64,000 bases of DNA from Gemmatimonadota bacterium (GTDB lineage: Bacteria > Gemmatimonadota > Gemmatimonadetes > Longimicrobiales > Gaopeijiaceae): NCBI GenBank assembly GCA_030827315.1, contig JAURER010000011.1:20170-84169 (forward strand), written 5' to 3'. Below are positions 1 through 8,550 of this stretch, one piece after another. How positions within the stretch are numbered: the first letter of the stretch is position 1; each line of letters begins with the position of its first letter. Below the pieces are notes generated by a model that ran no database searches, was not told the origin of the DNA, and saw only the letters and a list, made by a program, of their open reading frames with translations. The translations under genes were made by a program, and so were the position numbers.

Positions 1-1353
1 CGGCTCAACAACGAGACGACGTCGGACATCTCGTGGGCCGGTGACTCGAGGTCGATCGTGTATCTGACCACTGATCGACTGCGCCGCGTATGGCTGGAGA
101 GCGGAGCGATCGAGGACATCGCCGTGCCCCTCACATGGGCGCGGGTGGTGCCCGACGAACGCACGCTCATCCACGCCGGCGCGGTCTTCGACGGCGTCTC
201 GGACGAGCTCTCCCGCGACATGGACGTCGTGATCGTCGGCAACCGCATCGCCCGGGTCGAGCCGCACGACCCGCTCCTCCACGACGACGCGCGTGGCCGG
301 GGCCGGGTGGTCGACGCCTCGGACGGTGTCCTCTCCCCCGGACTCATCGAGATGCACACGCACGGAGGGATCGGCGAGGGAGAGGCGATCGGCCGGCAGT
401 GGCTCTCGTACGGGGTGACGACGATTCGCCGTGTATCGGCGGATCCGTACGACATGACCGAAGCCAAGGAGTCGGTGGAGTCGGGCCGGCGGATCGGTCC
501 GCGCATCTTCGCCACCGGAAATTCCATGGACGGAAGCCGGATCTTCTACGGCGGCGGGGCGTCGATGGGGGCCATCGCCCAGGTCGAGCTGGAGTTGCAG
601 CGGGGCGCTGCGCTCGGGTACGATCTGATCAAGACGTACGTCCGCCTGCCGGATGCGGTGCAGCGCCGGGTGATCGAGGCCGCACATGCACGCGGCATGT
701 CGGTGACGTCGCACGAGCTCTACCCCGGGGTCGCGTACGGCGCCGACGGCGTCGAACACGTCCGTGGCACCAGTCGGCGAGGGTATTCGACGAAGGTCAC
801 CGAGCTCAACCGCAGCTACCAGGACGTCGTGGAGCTGCTCGCCCGTTCGGGCATGTCCATCACGCCCACGGTCGGGCTGTACGGTGGATTCGGGCTGCTC
901 GCGGGCGACGACCCTGCGCTCCTCGAGGACGCGCGACTCGAACACTTCGGAGGGAGCACCGGGCGGGGGCGCCGTGGCGGGGACGTCGAGGTGGTCCGCC
1001 GGATGGTCTCCGACATGGGGTCTCTCGCCCGGCGGGTCGTCGAGGAGGGCGGCGTCGTCGTCGTGGGCACGGACTTCGGGCCGGCAGGACTCTCGCTCGT
1101 CGCGGAGATGGAGGTCCTCGCGCGCTACGGCGGGATGGATCCCGCGGACGTGCTGCGCGCGACGACGTCGATTCCGGCCGCGGTGATGGGCTACGGCGAC
1201 GACCTCGGAGTGATCCGGCCGGGGATGCTCGCGGACCTCGTCGTCTTCGGCGGCGATCCGGTACGGGACATCTCGGCGGTGCGCGACGTTCGCTGGGTGG
1301 TGACCAACGGCCGGGCCTACTCGCTCGCGGAGCTGCTCGACGCGCCCGACTAG
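1..1353 (+). CDS. Amidohydrolase fused to a TolB-like propeller (5' end missing)
   Basis: The reading frame is open from the first base of the window, so the start lies upstream. The first residues (ISWAGDSRSIVYLT) look like the last blade of a TolB/WD40-like beta-propeller. They are followed by a metal-dependent amidohydrolase domain. Visible metal-site elements are HTHG, the candidate carbamylated lysine in DLIKTYV, the histidines of SHELYPG and VEHVRG, and the aspartate of GTDFG. The C-terminal segment (GVIRPGMLADLVVFGGDP) is the usual end of the composite beta-sandwich. Proteins with this propeller plus amidohydrolase layout are usually exported and predicted to hydrolyse cyclic amides or dipeptides such as prolidase substrates. 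The substrate cannot be read from the sequence. The family call is secure; only about 450 codons are visible. Confidence 0.9.
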   Translation, partial: RLNNETTSDISWAGDSRSIVYLTTDRLRRVWLESGAIEDIAVPLTWARVVPDERTLIHAGAVFDGVSDELSRDMDVVIVGNRIARVEPHDPLLHDDARGRGRVVDASDGVLSPGLIEMHTHGGIGEGEAIGRQWLSYGVTTIRRVSADPYDMTEAKESVESGRRIGPRIFATGNSMDGSRIFYGGGASMGAIAQVELELQRGAALGYDLIKTYVRLPDAVQRRVIEAAHARGMSVTSHELYPGVAYGADGVEHVRGTSRRGYSTKVTELNRSYQDVVELLARSGMSITPTVGLYGGFGLLAGDDPALLEDARLEHFGGSTGRGRRGGDVEVVRRMVSDMGSLARRVVEEGGVVVVGTDFGPAGLSLVAEMEVLARYGGMDPADVLRATTSIPAAVMGYGDDLGVIRPGMLADLVVFGGDPVRDISAVRDVRWVVTNGRAYSLAELLDAPD

Positions 1354-1517
1354 GGTCGACGCGCCCGCTCCTCCTCCATCTCGAGGCACCGCTCCGCGCC
1401 TGGATGGAGACCGATCCGTTCGGGCGTGCGCCGGCCGTGCCGGATCGGTGCCTTGACTCCTCCGGCGCCCCCGATCACGATGCGGCGCCATTCGACGCAC
1501 ACCCGGGGGAGGGGCCG

Positions 1518-2699
1518 TTGCCGGAGACACCAGCGTACGAGCGGGATCCCCGCCGGACACGACTCGACACGGCGATTCTTCGTTCCGGATCCGATGGGGG
1601 GCGCACGTACGTCGTGCTCGCCGACACGATCCTGTACCCCGAAGGAGGCGGGCAGCCGGCCGACCACGGCGCGATCGACGGCGTCGAGGTCATCGATGTT
1701 CAGAAGGTCGACGGGGAGATCCGTCACTACGTCGAGGGGATGCCGCCGGGGCTGTCCGGTGCGGTGCGCGTCGACCTCGACTGGCGCCGGCGGTTCGATC
1801 ACATGCAGCAGCACACCGGGCAGCACCTGCTGACGGCCATCGCGGACTCGCGCTTCGGCTGGGCCACGACGGCATTCCACCTCGGCGAGGCCGTGTCGGA
1901 CATCGAGGTCGGCACGCCGGACGTCGATCCCGGCCGGCTCGCCGAGCTCGAAGAGGCCGTGGCGGCCGAGATACGGGCGGGGCGGCCCGTGACCTCGCGC
2001 CGGGTGAGTCACGAGGAGTACGCGGCGATGCCGGTCCGCTCGAGGGGGCTGCCTGCAGGGCACACGGGGAGCGTCCGCCTCGTCGAGATCGAGGGCGTCG
2101 ACCTCAACACGTGCGGCGGCACGCACTGCGCGTCCACCGGGGAACTCGAGGCGATCAAGCTCCTGGGCACCGAGTCGGTGCGGGGCGGGACGAGGATCTT
2201 CTATGTGGCGGGCGCCCGGCTCCGGGGCCTGCTCGGAGCGCATCATCGACGCAACGCCGAGCTGCGCGCCCTGCTCGGCGCTTCGGACGAAGGCTTGCCG
2301 GAGGCGGCGGCGGCCCGCCTCGATCAGCTCCGGGAGAGCCAGAAGGCGTTGCGTGCCCTGGAGGACGATCTCGCCACGGCGAGCGCCGAGGGGCTCGCCG
2401 CGCGACCGGATCAGGTGCTCGTGGCGCACTGGCCCGACCGCTCCCTGCCGTTCCTCCAGAAGGTGGCCCGCGATCTGGACCGCCTCGCACCGGACCGCGT
2501 CGCGTTGCTCACGTGCGGCTCAGGAGAGGACGGCGCCTTCGTCGTGTGCGCGGGAGAGGCGAGCGAGGCAGACGTGCGCGAGGTGGGCGGGCGTGTGGCC
2601 GAGGTCCTGGGGGGACGCGGCGGGGGGTCGGGCCGTCTCTTCCAGGGCAAGGCGAGTGCCCTTTCGAGGAGAGCGGAGGCGGCTGCGCTTCTCGCGTGA
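1518..2699 (+). CDS. Alanyl-tRNA editing protein, AlaX-L type with DHHA1-like tail
   Basis: This is a free-standing trans-editing protein that hydrolyses mischarged Ser- or Gly-tRNA(Ala). The N-terminal part matches the editing-domain fold (LYPEGGGQPADHG). The two zinc-site elements are HMQQHTGQH near residue 95 and CGGTHC near residue 199. A helical linker and a DHHA1-like domain (GGGSGRLFQGKAS) complete the protein. I chose a TTG start at 1518 because it has a GGGGAGGGG Shine-Dalgarno five bases upstream and gives 393 residues, the usual AlaX-L length. An in-frame ATG at 1404 would add 38 residues with no homology and has no ribosome-binding site. The gene converges on the COG2509 flavoprotein gene with 46 bases between the stops. 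Confidence 0.88.
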   Translation: MPETPAYERDPRRTRLDTAILRSGSDGGRTYVVLADTILYPEGGGQPADHGAIDGVEVIDVQKVDGEIRHYVEGMPPGLSGAVRVDLDWRRRFDHMQQHTGQHLLTAIADSRFGWATTAFHLGEAVSDIEVGTPDVDPGRLAELEEAVAAEIRAGRPVTSRRVSHEEYAAMPVRSRGLPAGHTGSVRLVEIEGVDLNTCGGTHCASTGELEAIKLLGTESVRGGTRIFYVAGARLRGLLGAHHRRNAELRALLGASDEGLPEAAAARLDQLRESQKALRALEDDLATASAEGLAARPDQVLVAHWPDRSLPFLQKVARDLDRLAPDRVALLTCGSGEDGAFVVCAGEASEADVREVGGRVAEVLGGRGGGSGRLFQGKASALSRRAEAAALLA

Positions 2700-2745
2700 A
2701 GAGTGAACGGTCGCCGTGCGGGCCGACGGTCGCCTGCCGTCCCGT

Positions 2746-4332
2746 TCAGCCGCGCGGTCTGGCGACTACCGCCGCGACCGCCCGGGCCACCCGGATGCCG
2801 TCCATGGCCGCGCTCATGATCCCGCCGGCGTATCCGGCTCCCTCTCCGCACGGATAGAGCCCGTCGAGATCGGGACTGGTCAGACGCTCCTGGTCACGCG
2901 GAACCCGCACGGGCGAGCTGGTTCTCGATTCGACCCCTGCGAGCACCGCCTCGTCGCTCACGTACCCGCGCATGCGCCGATCGAAGACCTCGAGGGCACG
3001 GCGCATGCGCGCGGCGATCCCGAGGCCCACCACGTCCAGGACCTCCCCGACGTCGGTCGCCGCCAGGCCGGGCTGGTAACTCGTCTTCGGCACGGTGGTG
3101 GAGCCTCGCCCCGCCACGAAGTCGGTGGCGCGGGTGGCGGGGGCGCGCAGGCCGCCGCCTCCCGCCTGGAACGCCGCCTCCTCGATACGACGCTGTAGGT
3201 CGACGCCGGCCAGGGGGCCCCGGAATCCCGCCCGCAAGGCGTCTTCCGGCTCGATGCCCACCACCAGCCCCGAGTTCGCGTACGGCGAGTCACGCCGGGA
3301 GAGACTCATGCCGTTCAGCACCAGTTCGCCGGGGTTCGTGGACGCCGGGACGATGAATCCCCCGGGGCACATGCAGAAGCTGAAGACGCCGCGCTCCGAC
3401 TCGGTATGCGCCAGCCGGTAGGCGGCGTTGGGCAGCTTCGGGTGCTCGGCGTTTCTCCCGTACTGGATGCCGTTGATGAAGGGCTGTGGATGTTCGATGC
3501 GCACGCCAAGCGCGAACGGCTTGGATTCCAGCGAGACGCCCGCGTCGAGCAGCATCGCGAAGACGTCGCGCGCCGAGTGTCCCGTCGCGAGCACGACCGC
3601 GTCCGCGCCGACCTCCTCCCCGGAGCTCAGGCGGACGCCGGCGACGCGCCGCCGTGTCCCCTGTGCGCGCGTGATCAGCTCCACGACGCGCGTTTCGAAG
3701 CGGAAGCCGACGCCGTGGCCCTCGAGGCGTTCGCGCAGCGCCGTGACCACCTTCGGGAGCCGGTTGCTGCCGATGTGCGGGTGGGCGTCAGTGAGGATGG
3801 CGTCGGGCGCCCCGTGCAGGGCCAGCACCTCGAGCACGTCCCGACAGTCACCTCGCTTGTGGGAGCGCGTGTACAGCTTGCCGTCGCTGTACGTGCCCGC
3901 GCCGCCCTCGCCGAAGCAGTAGTTGCTGTTCTCGTCGACGACGCCGAACTGGTTGAGTCCCCGGAGGTCGCGGCGGCGAGGCTGGACGGTCTTTCCGCGG
4001 TCGATCACCGTGCATCCGATGCCGTGCCGTGCCAACTCATAGGCGCAGAAGAGCCCACCGGGGCCGTCCCCAACGATCACCACCCGCGCGAGCCGGTCGA
4101 CGTCGACCGGATGCGGCGTGCCCAGCTCTCTCGGCTCCGGATCCACCTCCAGCAAAAGCCGGAAGACGGCGCGGCCGTGGCGCGCGTCGATGGATCGCTT
4201 GCGCAGCGCCAGCGGCGGGAGGTCGGTGGCGGTGATGCCGAGGCGCTGCGCGGCCCTGGCGCGCAGGGCCGCGTCGTCGTCGGGCTCGTCGAGCCCGAGC
4301 TCCACTTCGATCACGGACGGCAGTTCGATCAT
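2746..4332 (-). CDS. FAD-dependent dehydrogenase of the COG2509 family
   Basis: The 528-residue protein has an N-terminal region of about 80 residues, then a dinucleotide-binding motif (VVIVGDGPGGLFCAYELA). After it comes the family block FGEGGAGTYSDGKLYT, which is diagnostic of COG2509. The C-terminal YPCGEGAGYAGGIMSAAMDG forms the second part of the FAD site. Members are cytoplasmic flavoproteins of unknown substrate, annotated as uncharacterised FAD-dependent dehydrogenases or NAD(P)/FAD oxidoreductases. There is no obvious partner: the upstream neighbour is a divergent methyltransferase. Family membership is very secure; the reaction is unknown. Confidence 0.9.
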   Translation of the reverse strand: MIELPSVIEVELGLDEPDDDAALRARAAQRLGITATDLPPLALRKRSIDARHGRAVFRLLLEVDPEPRELGTPHPVDVDRLARVVIVGDGPGGLFCAYELARHGIGCTVIDRGKTVQPRRRDLRGLNQFGVVDENSNYCFGEGGAGTYSDGKLYTRSHKRGDCRDVLEVLALHGAPDAILTDAHPHIGSNRLPKVVTALRERLEGHGVGFRFETRVVELITRAQGTRRRVAGVRLSSGEEVGADAVVLATGHSARDVFAMLLDAGVSLESKPFALGVRIEHPQPFINGIQYGRNAEHPKLPNAAYRLAHTESERGVFSFCMCPGGFIVPASTNPGELVLNGMSLSRRDSPYANSGLVVGIEPEDALRAGFRGPLAGVDLQRRIEEAAFQAGGGGLRAPATRATDFVAGRGSTTVPKTSYQPGLAATDVGEVLDVVGLGIAARMRRALEVFDRRMRGYVSDEAVLAGVESRTSSPVRVPRDQERLTSPDLDGLYPCGEGAGYAGGIMSAAMDGIRVARAVAAVVARPRG

Positions 4333-4435
4333 GGCCCAAGGAGACGTGGGGGCACCCTCCCGTCAAGCTGGCGCGCGCCCCGGGCGGGGGCTACATGGTG
4401 GCCGGGCGGCATCGACGACGACCACGAGGGACGGC

Positions 4436-5050
4436 ATGAAACGCTACGATCGCGCGTATTTCGATCGATGGTACCGGGGCGACGACTCCGGGATCGGCGC
4501 GCCCGAGGATCTCGAACGCAATGTCGCCCTCGCGGTGGCCGTCACCGAGTCGGTACTCGCCGGCCCCCTCGAGAGCGTGCTTGACGTGGGATGCGGGGAA
4601 GGGAGGTGGCAGACCGTGCTGGGTCGGCTCCGGCCCGAAGCGACGTACCTCGGCATCGATCCGAGCGAGTACGTGGTCGAGCGGTACGGCGATACACGTA
4701 ACCTGCGCTCAGGCTCGTTCGAGGATCTCCGGCTTCATGTCTTCGACGAGCCCTTCGACCTCGTCGTGTGCTCGGACGTACTGCACTATCTCGACGACGA
4801 CGCCATTCGCGCCGGCTTGCCCGCGCTGGTCGAGCGGTGTGGCGGCGTCGCGCTCCTCGAGACGTTCACCGCGGAGGACGACCCCGAGGGCGACCGCGTC
4901 GATTTCAGACTGCGGAGCGCGGCGTGGTACCGGGAGACATTCGCGGAGTTCGGACTCGTCGCGCTCGGACTGCAGCTCTACGTTCCTGAGGACGTCGCCG
5001 AGGATCTGGACGCCCTGGATCTGGCATCGTGGCCCGGGCGTATCGGCTGA
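4436..5050 (+). CDS. Class I SAM-dependent methyltransferase
   Basis: The 204-residue protein carries the SAM-binding motif I (VLDVGCGEGRW), the acidic loop after strand 2 (YLGIDPSEYVVERYG) and a motif IV-like FDLVVCSDVLHYLDDD. This is a small-molecule type methyltransferase; nothing visible gives the acceptor. The ATG at 4436 has a GAGG six bases upstream and is preferred over longer extensions of the same frame, which would run into the divergent upstream gene. An MFS exporter gene follows 21 bases after the stop in the same direction, so the two may be co-transcribed. Confidence 0.85.
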   Translation: MKRYDRAYFDRWYRGDDSGIGAPEDLERNVALAVAVTESVLAGPLESVLDVGCGEGRWQTVLGRLRPEATYLGIDPSEYVVERYGDTRNLRSGSFEDLRLHVFDEPFDLVVCSDVLHYLDDDAIRAGLPALVERCGGVALLETFTAEDDPEGDRVDFRLRSAAWYRETFAEFGLVALGLQLYVPEDVAEDLDALDLASWPGRIG

Positions 5051-5071
5051 TCGGCACGCGGCTCGCCACCC

Positions 5072-6337
5072 ATGACCGACCTCCCCGACTCCCTGCGCGA
5101 GTCGACGCCCAGCGCTCGGGATCTGCTCTCGGAGCGGGACTTCATGGTGTACCTGGTGACGCGGGCGCTCGGCGTGCTGGGCACCGTCGCGCAGAGCGTG
5201 ACCATGGGCTGGCAGGTCTACGACCTGGCGCGCGCGGAGCGGGGTGTGGCGGAATCCGCGCTTTGGGTCGGGCTGCTCGGGCTCGTGACCTTCGTCCCGC
5301 TCTTCGTGCTCGCGCTCCCTGCCGGGGTGGTGGCGGACCGTTATCCGCGCAAGACGCTCCTGTCGCTGTGCTTCGCCGGGGAGGCGCTGTGCGCGGTCCT
5401 TCTGGTCTGGAGTGCGGCGGCGGGCCTGCTCACCGTGCGCGTGCTGCTCGGCATCGCGTTCCTGTTCGGCATCGCGCGTGCCTTCCGGGCACCGGCGGGC
5501 GTGGCGCTCGCCCCGATGCTGGTACCGAAGGCGTTGCTGCCGCGAGCGATTGCATGGAACTCGCTGGCGTTCCAGATCGGCACCATCAGCGGGCCGGCGC
5601 TCGCCGGCTATCTGGTCGGCCGGTGGTCTTCCACACACTCCTACGGGGTGTCGCTCGTCCTGTACCTGATCCCGATCGTGGGCCTCGCCCTGATCCGCCG
5701 CCCCACGCGCCCCGCGCCCCACATCGGCTCGCGCCGGGATCGCGTCGCGGAAGGCCTCACCTACATCCGCACGAATCGGGTCGTGCTCGGCGCCATCTCC
5801 CTCGACCTCTTCGCGGTCCTGCTCGGCGGCGCCACGGCACTGCTGCCCGTCTTTGCGCGCGACATCCTTCACGTTGGACCCGAGGGCTTCGGTCTGCTCC
5901 GGGCGGCCCCCGCCGTGGGTGCAGCGATGGTGGCGCTCGTGCTCGCCAGCCGGCCCATCTACCGGCACGCGGGCACGGCGATGTTCGCAGGAGTCGCCGT
6001 GTTCGGCATCGCGACGGTCGTCTTCGGGCTCTCGCGGTCGTTCCCGCTCTCGCTGCTCGCGCTGGCCACGCTGGGGGGAGCCGACATGGTCTCGGTGTAC
6101 GTGCGCCAGACGCTCATTCAGATCGTGACGCCGGACGAGATGCGGGGAAGGGTCGCGTCGGTGTCGTTCCTCTTCATCGGCGCTTCCAACGAGCTCGGCG
6201 AGTTCGAGAGCGGGGTGACCGCCCGCCTGTTCGGTCCCGTCGTCGCGGCGCTGTTCGGCGGCGTCGCCTCGCTCTGCGTCACGGGGCTCTGGGCGCGTCT
6301 GTTTCCGGAGCTGCGGCGCGTCGATCGTCTCGGGTAG
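5072..6337 (+). CDS. MFS transporter, MFS_3/EntS-like
   Basis: The 421-residue protein has about 12 hydrophobic segments. An MFS loop 2-3 signature is present (GVVADRYPRKTLLSLCF). The order of segments and the long, weakly polar central loop (RRPTRPAPHIGSRRDRV) fit the MFS_3 group, which includes EntS-like siderophore exporters. The C-terminal half has the typical TPDEMRGRVASV loop. It acts in the inner membrane as a proton-coupled exporter; the substrate is not predictable. It lies 21 bases behind the methyltransferase and converges on the FabH-like gene. Confidence 0.85.
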   Translation: MTDLPDSLRESTPSARDLLSERDFMVYLVTRALGVLGTVAQSVTMGWQVYDLARAERGVAESALWVGLLGLVTFVPLFVLALPAGVVADRYPRKTLLSLCFAGEALCAVLLVWSAAAGLLTVRVLLGIAFLFGIARAFRAPAGVALAPMLVPKALLPRAIAWNSLAFQIGTISGPALAGYLVGRWSSTHSYGVSLVLYLIPIVGLALIRRPTRPAPHIGSRRDRVAEGLTYIRTNRVVLGAISLDLFAVLLGGATALLPVFARDILHVGPEGFGLLRAAPAVGAAMVALVLASRPIYRHAGTAMFAGVAVFGIATVVFGLSRSFPLSLLALATLGGADMVSVYVRQTLIQIVTPDEMRGRVASVSFLFIGASNELGEFESGVTARLFGPVVAALFGGVASLCVTGLWARLFPELRRVDRLG

Positions 6338-6389
6338 GCGGGCCGGTGCCCCGGCCGCGAGACTAGTCCGGTGAGCGGGAGCCCGGCCG

Positions 6390-7523
6390 CTACTCCGGGG
6401 CGCGCGCCTCGGGGAAGACCGGAGCCAGGAGCCCGCTCTTCGAGCGCCCCCAAGGGTCCTGACCGGCGCGCACCCGGTTCACCATCTCGAGCGCGCTCTC
6501 CGTGCAAGGGGGCAGCTCCGCGTCACTTCGGCCGAGCGGAGTGATCCGATCTCCCCACCGCACCAGGAGCGAGCAGTACGTGAGGCCGCCGCCGAACGCC
6601 GGCATGAGGAGCCAGCTTCCGGGCTCCACGCGTCCCTCCTCGAGCGCCTCGACCAGCGCGACCGGGACGGTGGCGGCGCTCATGTTTCCGTACTTCTCCA
6701 CGGTGAGCATGACCCGCTCCATCGGGATGCCCGCGTACTTCGCCACGGACTCGATGATCCTCAGATTCGCCTGGTGCGGCACCACCAACCCCACCTGGTC
6801 GGCACTCACGCCGGCGCGCTCCAGCACCTGACCCGAGGCACGCGCCATCGCCTGGACCGCCCGCTTGAAGATCTGGGGTCCGTCGAAGTCCCAGAAGGTG
6901 TCGCCGAGGGTGATGCCGAGCCCGGCGTAGCCGCATCCGAAGCCCCGGACGCGGAGCGTCTGGCGGGCCTCGGCGTCGCAGCCTAGAACGCTGGCCATGA
7001 GCCCTTCCTCGCGGTCGGTGGCCTGCAGCACGACGGCTGCCGCGCCGTCCCCGAAGAGCACGGCCACGCTGCGGTTGCTCCAGTCCATGTATCGGCTGAT
7101 CAGCTCCACGCCGATCACCACGGCACTTCGGATCGTGCCGTCGCGGATCATCGCGGAGGCCGCCGCCAGGCCGTAGCAAAAGCTCGTGCACGCGGTGTTG
7201 AGGTCCATCGCGGCGGCGTTCGTCGCGCCGAGGGCCACCTGCACGCCGGACGCGCTGTTGGGGCACAGTTCGTCGTTGCTGACGCCGCCGTAGACGATCA
7301 GATCCACGTCGGCCGGATCCAGGTCGGCGCATGCGAGGGCCCGGCGCGACGCGAGTGTCGCGAGCTCCGTCGCCGTCACGTGCGACACCCGCCGCTCCTT
7401 CATGCCGGTGCGCGTGGTGATCCACTCGTCCGACGTGTCGAGGAAGGTGGAGAGGTCGTCGTTGGACAGGACCGCGGGGGGCATGCAGCTCCCCCAGCCG
7501 GTGATGGCGGCGTGGGTCTTCAT
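6390..7523 (-). CDS. 3-oxoacyl-ACP synthase III (FabH)-like ketosynthase
   Basis: This thiolase-fold condensing enzyme has 377 residues. The Cys-His-Asn triad is visible: Cys in NTACTSFCYG, His in VVPHQANLRI and Asn in EKYGNMSAAT. The N-terminus has the FabH hallmark DEWITTRTGMKERRV. Two features differ from housekeeping FabH. The protein carries a C-terminal extension of about 45 residues after the usual end of the fold (from about WGDRITPLG). It also stands alone, with no acpP, fabD or fabG next to it. It could therefore be an accessory ketosynthase or an acyl-CoA:ACP transacylating enzyme rather than the main initiation enzyme. The start ATG at 7523 follows an AT-rich stretch (GATAACTTGAA). 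Confidence 0.87.
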   Translation of the reverse strand: MKTHAAITGWGSCMPPAVLSNDDLSTFLDTSDEWITTRTGMKERRVSHVTATELATLASRRALACADLDPADVDLIVYGGVSNDELCPNSASGVQVALGATNAAAMDLNTACTSFCYGLAAASAMIRDGTIRSAVVIGVELISRYMDWSNRSVAVLFGDGAAAVVLQATDREEGLMASVLGCDAEARQTLRVRGFGCGYAGLGITLGDTFWDFDGPQIFKRAVQAMARASGQVLERAGVSADQVGLVVPHQANLRIIESVAKYAGIPMERVMLTVEKYGNMSAATVPVALVEALEEGRVEPGSWLLMPAFGGGLTYCSLLVRWGDRITPLGRSDAELPPCTESALEMVNRVRAGQDPWGRSKSGLLAPVFPEARAPE

Positions 7524-7560
7524 CGCTTCAAGTTATCACCGGCGGACGCCGCTCGCCGGA

Positions 7561-8550
7561 TCAGCCTCGGAGGAACGCGCCGGCCACCATCTTCGCGATC
7601 TGGATGTCCTGGATGGCGACTCCGGTCAGGTCCGCGATCGTGATCTGGTCTTCGTGCGTCCGTCCGCGCGACGCGTCTTCGATCACCTCGCCCAGCTCGA
7701 CGATGGAAGACGCCGAGAGGTGTCCGTCCCGCACGGCGGGCGCACACTCGCCGTGATCGACACACTGGGAGCGACTGTCCGCCACCACGACATCCGCCCT
7801 TCCGAGGAGGGCCGCGTCGAGCTCCTGTTTGCCGTGGTCGTCGGAGCCCATGGCGGTGATGTGCGTGCCGGCCCGAACGAGCTCGGCGGCGAAGAGGGGC
7901 GCGCGTGCGGCCGTGGTCGTCACGATGAGGCGACACTCTGCGGCGAGCGCCTCGAGCGTCGGCGCGGGCTCGACCTGCAGTCCCCACGCGCGGACCCAGT
8001 CCGAGCGGCGCAGCTCTTCGGTCATGGCGGTCACCTTCGCCGGGTTCCGGCCCCACACCAGGCAGCGGCCACAGTCCACCACGTGCCGCAGGAGCTGGAG
8101 CTGCATCCGCGCCTGCACGCCCGTGCCGATGATCCCGATGCACCCGACGTCCGATGGCGCGAGGTACCGGGCCGCCACCGCGCCGGCCGCGGCGGTGCGC
8201 ATGTCCGTGAGCCAGCACCGATCGTGGAGAACGAGCGCGAGGGCGCCCGTCTTCTGGCTGAACACGAGGATCGCGCCGTCGCTGGGGGGAAGGCCCACCC
8301 CGGGGTTCGCGTAAAACGCGGAGGCCACCTTGAGTACCCACCATTCGTCGCCGGGCACCGCTCCGTACTTGATGTGCACGTCGCCCGGTGGCTCTTCGAA
8401 GTGGAGGAAGCCAACCGGCGGCACCGTGACCCGACCCCGGGAGTAGAGCCGGAAGCCGTCCTCGATGTCATGGATGAGCCGGGGGACGTCGACGAGTCTC
8501 CGGATTTCGTCGAGCCCGAGAACGGCCGGTGCGGGCCCGTGCTCCCCCAT
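7561..8550 (-). CDS. Ornithine cyclodeaminase / mu-crystallin family protein
   Basis: The 329-residue protein has the family's N-terminal substrate region (DVHIKYGAVPGDEWWVLKV) and a Rossmann motif (CIGIIGTGVQARMQ) at about residue 130. The loop THITAMGSDDHGKQEL corresponds to the OCD segment that holds the catalytic aspartate. Family members include ornithine cyclodeaminase, alanine dehydrogenase, ketimine reductase and lysine cyclodeaminase; the sequence does not separate these. The ATG at 8550 overlaps the stop of the upstream permease gene as ATGA, so the pair is translationally coupled. That suggests the enzyme acts on, or makes, the amino acid moved by the permease. Confidence 0.88.
   Translation of the reverse strand: MGEHGPAPAVLGLDEIRRLVDVPRLIHDIEDGFRLYSRGRVTVPPVGFLHFEEPPGDVHIKYGAVPGDEWWVLKVASAFYANPGVGLPPSDGAILVFSQKTGALALVLHDRCWLTDMRTAAAGAVAARYLAPSDVGCIGIIGTGVQARMQLQLLRHVVDCGRCLVWGRNPAKVTAMTEELRRSDWVRAWGLQVEPAPTLEALAAECRLIVTTTAARAPLFAAELVRAGTHITAMGSDDHGKQELDAALLGRADVVVADSRSQCVDHGECAPAVRDGHLSASSIVELGEVIEDASRGRTHEDQITIADLTGVAIQDIQIAKMVAGAFLRG

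Noticed and set aside
1404..1517. An earlier ATG start for the AlaX-type gene
   Set aside because: It has no ribosome-binding site and adds residues without family similarity, whereas the TTG at 1518 has a strong Shine-Dalgarno and gives the usual length.
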